Source: an uncultured Oscillospiraceae bacterium
GTDB taxonomy: Bacteria > Bacillota > Clostridia > Oscillospirales > Ruminococcaceae
Direction: 5' to 3'
Assembly: GCA_934448295.1 (NCBI GenBank)
Contig: CAKSEY010000007.1
Location: forward strand, 62,001-126,000
Length of the DNA stretch: 64,000 nt
Position numbers and translations under genes: made by a program. Below, piece after piece: positions 16,017-23,300 of this stretch. A model generated the notes under the pieces. That model saw only the letters and a list, made by a program, of their open reading frames with translations. It ran no database searches and was not told the DNA's origin. Within the stretch, counting starts at the first letter, position 1. Each line of letters starts with the position of its first letter.

Positions 16017-18062
16017 ATGCGGGAGCTGCCGGAGATAGAGCCGCAGGAATACGAAGCGGCGCTGCTGGAGCATGAGCAGCGGCTGTACGAGCTGACCGGC
16101 GGGCGCAGCAGCTTTTCCGAGAGCAGTCCGGGAGTGATGCTTCTGGAGCTGCTGACCTGCATACAGCTCGGTCAGCAGGGGAACATGAACCGCATAAGCG
16201 GCGAGGCGCTGAAAAATCTGTGCGTGCTGTACGGCTTCACGCCGGAAAAGCCCCGCCCGGCGGAGGTGCACACCGCCGTCATGTCGGACAGACCGCTCCC
16301 CGCAGGCACGAAGCTGCGTTCGGAGGGCATGGTGTTCGAACTGGCGGAGGACTGCCCCGCCGGGCGCAGCGAGGCGTGCGCCTATGCGAAATCCGCCGAC
16401 GGCAGGACGGAGCTGTACCAGTTCGACCGCGGACAGCCGTTCAGCTTTGAGGTGTTCGACGGCAGCGACTCCCTCGCGATCGGCTTCACACAGCCTTTCA
16501 GCGCGGGAGAGCACAGCCTGCTCGTCTGCATAGACAGCGCCGGGAGAACGCTCCCGGAGGACATGACCGGATTTGAGACCGGGACGAGGATACGCTGGCA
16601 GTACCACGGCAGCGAGGGCGGCAGGACTGGCTGGCACGACCTAGAGGTGATCTCAGACGGCACCCACGGCTTTTTCTGCACCGGAGTGGTGAGGTTCAGG
16701 CTGGGCGGCGTGCATGAGAAAAGCGGCAGCGTGTACCCCATGCGCGCGGAGGTAGTAGAGCGCGGCTTCGACCGGCTTCCGAGACTTTGCGGAGCTTACC
16801 CGCAGCACTGCCGTGCGCTCCAGCTTGACGCTAAGTGCCGCACGGCGGGCTTCGGGCTGAAAGCGTTTTCCGACAACGCGATGTATTTTGCCGATCCGTT
16901 GGCGGAGAGCGGCTGCACGCTGCTTTTCGTCAGGACAAAAGAGGGCTGGCGCGCCGCCGACAGTCTCGGGGTGGCATACGAGACCGACCCGGCGGAGTCA
17001 GGCATGCGGCTGGTGACGTCCTCCCGGGCGGAGCTGAAAGAGCTGTTCAGCGGGCTTCCCGACAAGGACGGTAGCGTGTTCATGCTGGTGATGTATGAGC
17101 AGGAGGCGTTCCGTGACGCCTGCTTCCTGCGCTCCGACGGCACGGCGGGACAGCGTTTGTCAACGGGCTTTTCCGGGATTTTCCCGGAGCGGACGGCGGT
17201 GCTGTGCGGCAGCGGCGGGGTATATTCCCGCTGGAAGCTGACGGAAAGCCTGGAGAGCTGCGCCGGCGGGGACGAGGTGTTTGCGCTGGAAGGCGGCGAG
17301 CTGGTGTTTGGCGACAATGTTCACGGAAAGGTGCCGCCCTGCGGGGAGGTGCTGATAACTTCGCTGGCGCTGACCAGCGGCGCCGGGGGCAATATACGTC
17401 CGGGCGGCTTCTCAGCGGAGGGCTTCGCCGCGTTCCGGACGGAGCAGGCGCACGGCGGCGCTGACGGCGAACGCCCGGAGCAGACGTTTGCGCGGGTGAT
17501 ATCCCAGCCAAAGGAAAAGACACTGCTCACGCCGGAGGACTTCATCGCCTGCGCCCGGACAACGCCGGGGCTGCTGATAAGCGGCGCGCAGGCGTTCCCG
17601 ACAGAGGACAGGGACGGCGCAGTACAGCCGAACGCCGTGACTGTGGTGATACACCCGGACGTTCCGGAGCCGCACCGTGACGTAAAGCGGCTAGGCTGGT
17701 ACATCAACGCGGCGCGCAGGCGGTTGGAGCGGCTGTGCCCGATAACGCTGGCGCTGACGGTGAGATTTCCGGAGTATATCCCGGTGGATATCGCGATAAG
17801 CGTGCGCTCCGGGGACTACTACCGTTCGGCGGAGAACGCCGTGAGGGACTTTTTCGGACGGTATTTCAGCGAGTTAAGGCACGAGCTGGATAAAGGCGAG
17901 CTTCTGCGGGCGGTGAGCAGGCTTCCGGGAGTGACCGGGGTGAGCGGTTTCACGCTCAGGTGCTCCGGAGGTCATGCCGCCCGCCGCCCGGACGGCGGAG
18001 TGTACGCGCCGGAGTGGTGCAGGCTGTATCTCAGAGGGCTTGACGTAAGGTGCGAGGAATAA
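16017..18062 (+). CDS. second large baseplate wedge protein, J-like
   Basis: A 681-residue protein. The N-terminal segment SPGVMLLELLTCIQLGQQGNMNRISGEALKNLCVLYGF matches the D-P-G-x-x-L-L-E-L-x-A-x-x-x-x-x-Y-x-x-x-x-x-E-x-x-L-x-x-L-G-x-x typical of baseplate assembly proteins, and EKTLLTPEDFIACARTTPGLLISGAQAF near residues 500-527 repeats the T-P-x-D-F signature of the J domain. With the preceding gene it would form the heterodimeric wedge. The start follows AAAGGGGGCGG. The next gene overlaps its 3' end. Confidence 0.85.
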   Translation: MRELPEIEPQEYEAALLEHEQRLYELTGGRSSFSESSPGVMLLELLTCIQLGQQGNMNRISGEALKNLCVLYGFTPEKPRPAEVHTAVMSDRPLPAGTKLRSEGMVFELAEDCPAGRSEACAYAKSADGRTELYQFDRGQPFSFEVFDGSDSLAIGFTQPFSAGEHSLLVCIDSAGRTLPEDMTGFETGTRIRWQYHGSEGGRTGWHDLEVISDGTHGFFCTGVVRFRLGGVHEKSGSVYPMRAEVVERGFDRLPRLCGAYPQHCRALQLDAKCRTAGFGLKAFSDNAMYFADPLAESGCTLLFVRTKEGWRAADSLGVAYETDPAESGMRLVTSSRAELKELFSGLPDKDGSVFMLVMYEQEAFRDACFLRSDGTAGQRLSTGFSGIFPERTAVLCGSGGVYSRWKLTESLESCAGGDEVFALEGGELVFGDNVHGKVPPCGEVLITSLALTSGAGGNIRPGGFSAEGFAAFRTEQAHGGADGERPEQTFARVISQPKEKTLLTPEDFIACARTTPGLLISGAQAFPTEDRDGAVQPNAVTVVIHPDVPEPHRDVKRLGWYINAARRRLERLCPITLALTVRFPEYIPVDIAISVRSGDYYRSAENAVRDFFGRYFSELRHELDKGELLRAVSRLPGVTGVSGFTLRCSGGHAARRPDGGVYAPEWCRLYLRGLDVRCEE

Positions 18063-19054
18063 CAGGGGGGATAGTTACGGACAGAAAACGGTTTGCTTTT
18101 ACCGCCGGAGGGACGCTGCCGGGCATAGTGCGCGGCTGCTCAGCGGACGGCGGCGCGGTGTTCTCTGCGGGCGGACTGTGGGTGGCTCCCCCTGCCGACA
18201 GCGGCGAGGCGGGGACTGTCTGGGGCAGGGCGCTGATAGACGTTGAGCGCCCGGAAAAGGGCTATTTCCGGTTCATCGCGGCGGCCTCCGACCGGGACTA
18301 TATCGAGCACAACGGCGGCAGAATACCGCTGGAGCGGGCGCTGGCGGAGTATCTCATGGGCGGCAGTTCTCCTGTGGAGGAAATGAGCGCGGCGGCTTTC
18401 ATCGACCCGTCCGCCGCGCCGCTGCATAGGCTGAAGGGGCGCTGGCTGCTGTTCGCGGTGCAGTTTTTCCCGGAAAAGGGGCAGAGCTTCCGGCTGAACA
18501 GCGTGGAGCTGGAGTGCCCGTTCCGTTCGTATATGGAGGCGCTGCCGGAGGTGTTCAGCAGGACGGACAACGGCAATCTTGAAGGACTGCTGGCGATGTA
18601 CCGCGCCGTTACTGACGAAACCGACCGCCGTATAATCGGCTTTGGCAGAAGGCTGTCCCCGGAGCTTGCCTCCGGTAAGGACCTTGAGCGGCTGCTTGCG
18701 TGGCAAGGTATCGGCGTTACCGCGATATGGGAGGAAAATCGCCTGCGGGAGCTGATAAAGGCTTCCGCGCGGCTGGTCAGGCTGAAAGGCACCCGTGAAG
18801 CCATTTCCGGGCTGTTCACGATACTGCTGGGGGAAGAGCCGGAGATAGACGCGCCCGCCGGGAGCTTCTCGTTCACGGTGACGGTGAGCCACTCCTCAAT
18901 AGGCTCGGGCAGGCGCTACGCGGAGCTCCTGCGGCTGCTGGAGGATTTCTCTCCGGCGGGCGTGAAGCCAAGGCTGGTCGTAAGGGGCGGCGGCGCGGCA
19001 GGTGACGGCACGGTGCTGTCGGACGACAGCTTCGGCAGCGGTTTTGTCCTCTGA
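18050..19054 (+). CDS. tail protein I-like baseplate protein
   Basis: A 334-residue protein. The segment FRSYMEALPEVFSRTDNGNLEGLLAMYRAVTDETDRRI and the following LASGKDLERLLAWQGIGV ... SARLVRLKGTREAISGLFTILLGEEPEI match P2 gpI-type tail proteins in CIS form (a Y-L-P-x-x-F, then L-x-W-L-G, then K-G-T-x-x-A motif order). These proteins bridge the wedge to fibres or the outer baseplate. A GTG at 18050, overlapping the previous stop by 13 bases, is the only reasonable start; a strong AGGGGGGA lies just inside the gene without a canonical start codon after it, so the true start is slightly uncertain. Confidence 0.8.
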   Translation: MRGITGGIVTDRKRFAFTAGGTLPGIVRGCSADGGAVFSAGGLWVAPPADSGEAGTVWGRALIDVERPEKGYFRFIAAASDRDYIEHNGGRIPLERALAEYLMGGSSPVEEMSAAAFIDPSAAPLHRLKGRWLLFAVQFFPEKGQSFRLNSVELECPFRSYMEALPEVFSRTDNGNLEGLLAMYRAVTDETDRRIIGFGRRLSPELASGKDLERLLAWQGIGVTAIWEENRLRELIKASARLVRLKGTREAISGLFTILLGEEPEIDAPAGSFSFTVTVSHSSIGSGRRYAELLRLLEDFSPAGVKPRLVVRGGGAAGDGTVLSDDSFGSGFVL

Positions 19055-19071
19055 TACAGAAAGGAGCAGCC

Positions 19072-20793
19072 ATGAACTATAACGATATATTTCCGTTCAC
19101 AAGGCCGAATTATTATAAGGGAAAGCAGCTCACCTTCCGGGATTTCCGCGAGGAACAGGGCTATCATGAGGGTAAGCTCCGCGCGGTGCGCAGCGGGATA
19201 TCTGGCTGCGGCACGGTTTCCGGGCTGGACGTGGTGGCGGTGGACGAGCGCAGCTATTCCCTCGAGGCGGGCTACGCCGTGGACAGCGCGGGCAGGGATA
19301 TAGCGGTCAGCGCCCCGGTGCTGCGGGATATCGCGGCAACTGAGGGCTACGATGATATATGCTTCACGGACGACGTGTATCTCTGCATAGAGTACGCCGA
19401 GACCCCGCTTGACCGCACCGCCCCCGTCTGCGACAGCGCCAGGGAAGAATACGACCGGGTGCGCGAGGGTTACAGGCTGTACCTCACCAACGAGCGCCCG
19501 GCGGATGGACTGTGCGGGCTGTGCAGGCTGTCCGAGACGGTAGTCGAGCTGTACCGCACCGAGCAGCTCACCGTGTCGATGGCTGTCCCGAAATACGTTG
19601 GGGTGGACGAGTGCCTTATCGTCACGCTGACGGTTGAGAAGCGGGGGCTGGACAAGGCGCTGTCCGTGGCGCTGGAGCTCTCCAGCGACGATTTCAGCGA
19701 GGGGAACACCGCAGAATATTACAACGCAACCGATACCTGCGACTTCTGGCAGGGCAGGATAACGCTCCCGCCAAAGCGCCGCAGCGCCGGCACTGGGATA
19801 GTTTCCGCCGCTGCCGAGGCTATAAATATAGTTGTCGGCGATGAGCGCGTGACTGGAATCAAAGGCGCTGCTGCAATGTTCGAGCTGATAGACGGCAGGG
19901 TGAGCGACAGGCTCCGCAGCGAGTTCTTACATGCCGACCCGGCGCGGCTTTACGGCGACGACCCGATATATCTTGCGCAGCTCTACCTGACGGGAAGCCG
20001 CGAAGCGCCGTATATCGGGCTGGTGCGGCAGCTTCCGTTCGACCAGTATATCTTGAGCCCGCAGCTTGCCTTCTTGACGGAAAGAGTGCCGGTGCAGCCC
20101 GCCGCGCGCCAGCCGGGCGGCAGTGCCGAGGTGCGCCGGGAGCAGACCTCCGATAAGCAGAAGAACCTCGTTTGCTCCGGCGTGGAGAGCATAGACATCA
20201 CCAACGACCTGCGCGGACGGGTGTATTATTCGCAGGAGATAGTGCACGGCCTTGGCGAGGGAAACATCAGCTACACAGTGGGGTTTGAGTGCACGGACAG
20301 CTTTGTCGGCGAGAACGACGCGGTGATTTACGGCGACCCGGAGCTGTTCGAGGGCAGCCCCTACGGCATGGATTTTCCGAAGCTCCAGTACAGCATAATC
20401 TCATACAGCAGCAAGGGGACTTTCCGCATAGCGGTGAAGCTGCTTGACAAGGTGAACGCAGGCAGCATAAGGCTCCACTGGCAGGCTGTCCTGTCGGAAG
20501 AAAAGACCGCCGAGGATATGATGGAGGTGGAAAAGGTATCCATATCCATTAAGCCGAACCTCGTAAACATTGAGCCGCGTGGCACGGTGAGCCTCGAGTG
20601 TGTGATAGAGGGCAGCGACAACATGAACTGTATCTGGAATGTCGAGGACAAGAACGGCGGCACCATCAGCCGCAACGGCATATACAAGGCGCCGTCCTCC
20701 GAGGGCGTATATACGGTGACGGCAACCAGCGTGAAGTACCCCACGAAAAAGGCGGTCAACTACATCATAGTAAGCAAGCGCAAGGAGCTGTAA
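19072..20793 (+). CDS. peripheral CIS protein with C-terminal Ig-like domain, candidate target-binding fibre
   Basis: A 573-residue protein and last gene of the right CIS operon. The N-terminus (RPNYYKGKQLTFRDFREEQGYH) has the N-Y-Y-x-G-x-x-L-x-x-x-D-F-x-x-E-Q-x-Y motif I associate with CIS proteins located after the tail-I gene. The middle is beta-rich. The last 85 residues (about 485-569) form a bacterial Ig-like (BIG) domain: VSISIKPNLVNIEPRGTVSL ... NGIYKAPSSEGVYTVTATS. Terminal position in the operon and an Ig tip suggest binding of a surface or target. No trimeric adenovirus-type fibre repeat is seen. The N-terminal family has no agreed function that I know. Confidence 0.65.
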   Translation: MNYNDIFPFTRPNYYKGKQLTFRDFREEQGYHEGKLRAVRSGISGCGTVSGLDVVAVDERSYSLEAGYAVDSAGRDIAVSAPVLRDIAATEGYDDICFTDDVYLCIEYAETPLDRTAPVCDSAREEYDRVREGYRLYLTNERPADGLCGLCRLSETVVELYRTEQLTVSMAVPKYVGVDECLIVTLTVEKRGLDKALSVALELSSDDFSEGNTAEYYNATDTCDFWQGRITLPPKRRSAGTGIVSAAAEAINIVVGDERVTGIKGAAAMFELIDGRVSDRLRSEFLHADPARLYGDDPIYLAQLYLTGSREAPYIGLVRQLPFDQYILSPQLAFLTERVPVQPAARQPGGSAEVRREQTSDKQKNLVCSGVESIDITNDLRGRVYYSQEIVHGLGEGNISYTVGFECTDSFVGENDAVIYGDPELFEGSPYGMDFPKLQYSIISYSSKGTFRIAVKLLDKVNAGSIRLHWQAVLSEEKTAEDMMEVEKVSISIKPNLVNIEPRGTVSLECVIEGSDNMNCIWNVEDKNGGTISRNGIYKAPSSEGVYTVTATSVKYPTKKAVNYIIVSKRKEL

Positions 20794-20854
20794 CGGCGCC
20801 TGTCATGGAGAAGAGGCAGCGGGCTCAGGCGGCGTACTTCCGGCTAAGCCCGCT

Positions 20855-21016
20855 ATGTACGGCGACTTCAGGCACCTAGATGGAGTCCGTCTTGATAACG
20901 AACTGCACGGAATCCGCTTCAGCCTGAGTGACTTTGCCCCTGCGGCACCGGATTGCTTTCGTGCTGGAAAATCGGAATTTGAGGTAGAAATATGGCGTCA
21001 AGCAAGGAATATTTAG
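20855..21016 (+). other. 53-codon GC-rich reading frame, possible gene remnant
   Basis: An open frame of 53 codons starting MYGDFRHLDGVRLDNELHGI and ending at a TAG within the next gene. Its codon choice resembles the GC-rich host genes, unlike the AT-rich TfoX-like gene it overlaps. There is no clear ribosome site. It may be the tail of a gene lost at the CIS boundary. A 7-bp stem (20819-20825 with 20847-20853) precedes it without a T tract. Confidence 0.2.
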
Positions 21017-21312
21017 AATTTATTTTAGGGCAGCTATCTGAGTTAGAAGAAATTACTTATTGAGCTATGATGGGAGAATTTATTATTTATTATCGTGGCA
21101 GGATTGTAGGTGGAATCTATGACGATAGATTACTTGTTAAACCAGTAAAATCAGCAATTAGTTATATGCCGACAGCTCCGTATGAATTACCCTATGAGGG
21201 AGCAAAAGAGATGTTGTTGGTAGATGAAGTTGATAATAAGGATTTTTTGACAGGCTTGTTTCATGCAATGTATGATGAACTGCCTGCCTCAAAACCGAAA
21301 AAGAAGAAATAA
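20992..21312 (+). pseudogene. TfoX N-terminal-domain protein broken by an in-frame TGA
   Basis: Translation gives MASSKEYLEFILGQLSELEE, then ITY, then TGA (21061-21063), and continues in the same frame with AMMGEFIIYYRGRIVGGIYD to a Lys-rich end at 21312. In the TfoX/Sxy family the residue before A-M-x-G is Arg, so a single CGA-to-TGA change explains the stop. The intact form would be about 106 residues. The downstream ATGs lack a ribosome site of their own. The gene is AT-rich next to the GC-rich CIS, suggesting separate origin. Alternatives are a read-through TGA or a base error. Confidence 0.8.
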
Positions 21313-21350
21313 ACACCTTCCCGTTTATCGGGCAGTTTACAAACACATCA

Positions 21351-21382
21351 AACGACCAAAGGGAAAAGCTTTGGTCGTTTTT
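21351..21382 (+). terminator. rho-independent terminator after the TfoX-like gene
   Basis: An 11-bp perfect stem (21351-21361 with 21369-21379), 7-base loop, and a T run extending to 21382. Confidence 0.9.
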
Positions 21383-21388
21383 ATACGC

Positions 21389-21428
21389 AAAAATCCCGTA
21401 ACAAACGAGCGGTCGTTTGCTCCGGGAT
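21389..21428 (-). terminator. rho-independent terminator of the EamA gene
   Basis: Read on the minus strand, ATCCCG pairs with CGGGAT (21428-21423 with 21398-21393) and encloses an inner stem CAAACGA/TCGTTTG; five T follow (21393-21389). It lies back to back with the terminator at 21351. Confidence 0.8.
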
Positions 21429-21481
21429 CATGTACTCTGGGGATTTCGAATAAAATACAGTGATAAGCCCCCGATTCACGT

Positions 21482-22339
21482 TCACAGCAGCAGAAGCAGC
21501 GTTCCGGCTGTGAGCAGCGCCAGTCCAATACCTGATTTGAGCGAGAGCTTTTCCTTGAACACGATACGCGAGAACAGCACGGTCACAAGTATGCTGAGCT
21601 TGTCTATCGGCGCAACGATACTTGCGGGACCGTCCTGGAGCGCTTTGTAGTAGCACAGCCACGAGGCTCCGGTGGCGAGACCGCTGAGGCAGATGAACAG
21701 CAGCTCCTTGCGGGGGATTTCGCGCACCTTATCGTTTTTTCCGGTCACAAGCACCATCATCCATGCCATCAGCAGGACTACGGCGGTTCTTATCGTGGTG
21801 CCGAGGTTGGATTCAACGTCGGAAATGCCTATTTTACCGAGAATGGAGGTAGCCGCGGCGAACACTGCGGAAAGCACGGCATACGGCAGCCATACGCGGC
21901 TTTTCTTTTCTCCGGTGACGTCCTTCTTCTCAAGCATGAGCAGCGTTCCGGCGGCAATGACGACAATGCAGACGACCTTCAGCAGGGAAATGCTCTCCTG
22001 TAAGAAAATGAACGCCATCAGCATGGTCAGGATCGTGCTGGATTTGTCGATGGGCACCACCTTGTTTACATCGCCGTTCTGGAGCGCCCTGAAATAGCAC
22101 AGCCACGAGGCTCCGGTGGAAAGCCCGGAAAGAACGAGGAACAGCCAGCTTTTGCCGCTTATCTGCGTTATTGTCCCGGCAGAGCCGACTATCAGCACCA
22201 TCAGCGCCGACATAATAAGTACCACTATCGTGCGGACGGCGGTTGCAACAGTGGAATCAGTTTTCCGGATACCGCATTTCGCAAGTATGGAGGTGACTCC
22301 GGCAAAGAATGCCGAGCCGGCAGCAAGTAATATCCACAT
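21482..22339 (-). CDS. EamA/DMT-superfamily transporter
   Basis: A 285-residue integral membrane protein with ten hydrophobic helices made of two repeated halves. Each half carries the EamA signature: LSGLSTGASWLCYFRALQNG ... VPIDKSSTILTMLMAFIFL near residues 65-115, and LSGLATGASWLCYYKALQDG ... APIDKLSILVTVLFSRIVF near residues 210-260. The GASWLCYxxALQ repeat confirms internal duplication. Family members export or exchange small metabolites; the substrate cannot be read from sequence. It is a single-gene unit with its own consensus promoter and terminator. The start ATG at 22339 follows GAAGGTG. Confidence 0.9.
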   Translation of the reverse strand: MWILLAAGSAFFAGVTSILAKCGIRKTDSTVATAVRTIVVLIMSALMVLIVGSAGTITQISGKSWLFLVLSGLSTGASWLCYFRALQNGDVNKVVPIDKSSTILTMLMAFIFLQESISLLKVVCIVVIAAGTLLMLEKKDVTGEKKSRVWLPYAVLSAVFAAATSILGKIGISDVESNLGTTIRTAVVLLMAWMMVLVTGKNDKVREIPRKELLFICLSGLATGASWLCYYKALQDGPASIVAPIDKLSILVTVLFSRIVFKEKLSLKSGIGLALLTAGTLLLLL

Positions 22340-22362
22340 TTAAAGCACCTTCTTATGTTGTA

Positions 22363-22391
22363 ATTATACTCTTTTCCGAGGATAATGTCAA
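22363..22391 (-). promoter_or_regulatory. consensus promoter of the EamA gene
   Basis: On the minus strand, TTGACA (22391-22386), a 17-base spacer and TATAAT (22368-22363): a perfect match, about 20 bases from the start codon region. Confidence 0.9.
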
Positions 22392-22426
22392 CAGAATCCG
22401 CACAGGCTCGCTGTGAATTGTATAAA

Positions 22427-22446
22427 ATATTACAGTTTTGTAATAT
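22427..22446. promoter_or_regulatory. operator-like palindrome upstream of the ABC operon
   Basis: ATATTACA-GTTT-TGTAATAT is a perfect 8-bp inverted repeat ending three bases before the -35 box at 22450. Position and symmetry fit a dimeric repressor or activator site. No regulator gene is adjacent, so the binding protein is unknown. Confidence 0.6.
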
Positions 22447-22449
22447 GTA

Positions 22450-22478
22450 TTGACATCTTATAATAAAAATGATATACT
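22450..22478 (+). promoter_or_regulatory. promoter of the MacB-like ABC operon
   Basis: TTGACA (22450-22455), a 17-base spacer and TATACT (22473-22478), next to the palindrome at 22427. Confidence 0.85.
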
Positions 22479-22565
22479 GCTATATGAAATTAATATGCCA
22501 GGAAAATGCAACCAACGGGTATTCCCGGCTGTTTTATTGGTAGAGAAACCAAAGGGGGTGACAAT

Positions 22566-23300
22566 TTGGAAAACGAAAATCCCAGGAAGCCAAGGGTGAT
22601 GATACGCGTCAAGGATCTCCGGAAGGTATATGAAATAGAGGGCGGCGACTCAGTCGTCGCGCTGAAGCGTATCAACCTTGAAATAATGGAAGGGGAGCTG
22701 TGCTGCATTTTCGGAACGTCGGGCTCTGGTAAGTCCACGCTGCTGAATCAGCTTGCCGGGCTGGAAAAGCCCACATTCGGCGATGTTTACATAAGGGGCG
22801 TCCCGATAACAAGACTCAGCGAAAACAAGCTGGCGTCGTTCCGGCAGAAGCACATTGGTTTCGTGTTCCAGTCATATAACCTGCTGCCGTTCATGACGGC
22901 GGTGGAAAACGTTGCGATGCCGCTGATGTTCAGGGGCGAAAACCGCAGGGAGCGCACACGGAAAGCGGTGGCAATGCTGAAAAAGGTCGGTCTGGGGAAC
23001 CGGCTGAAGCATTATCCGCGGCAGATGTCCGGCGGTCAGCAGCAGCGAGTCGGCATTGCGAGGGCTTTCGTTGCAAGACCCGACGTGGTGTTTGCGGACG
23101 AGCCGACAGGAAACCTTGATTCTAAGACAACAGTTGAGGTAATGGACATGATAAAGTCCTTTGCGCGTAAATACAACCAGACGATCGTTCTGGTAACGCA
23201 CGACCCCGAGCTTGCCAAATACGCTGACAGGATAGTTACACTTGTCGATGGAAAAATTGTCAGCGATACTAAAGGAGAGAATAATGAAAAGGTATCTTAA
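22566..23300 (+). CDS. MacB/LolD-type ABC transporter ATPase
   Basis: A 244-residue ATPase. Walker A is GTSGSGKSTLLN (about residues 50-60), the Q-loop is FVFQSYNLLPFMTAVENV, the signature is MSGGQQQRVGIARAF and Walker B is DVVFADEPTGNLDS. This sequence set is that of the MacB/LolD/FtsE branch, which couples ATP use to periplasmic or surface work rather than classical import. A TTG start at 22566 is chosen because AAAGGGGGTG sits five bases upstream; an earlier in-frame ATG at 22506 has no such site. It overlaps the next gene by 17 bases. Confidence 0.93.
   Translation: MENENPRKPRVMIRVKDLRKVYEIEGGDSVVALKRINLEIMEGELCCIFGTSGSGKSTLLNQLAGLEKPTFGDVYIRGVPITRLSENKLASFRQKHIGFVFQSYNLLPFMTAVENVAMPLMFRGENRRERTRKAVAMLKKVGLGNRLKHYPRQMSGGQQQRVGIARAFVARPDVVFADEPTGNLDSKTTVEVMDMIKSFARKYNQTIVLVTHDPELAKYADRIVTLVDGKIVSDTKGENNEKVS

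Noticed and set aside
1..20793. Prophage.
   Set aside because: No capsid, terminase, portal, integrase or lysis gene is visible, and DUF6760-like, CIS-tube and large J-like wedge proteins fit a CIS better.
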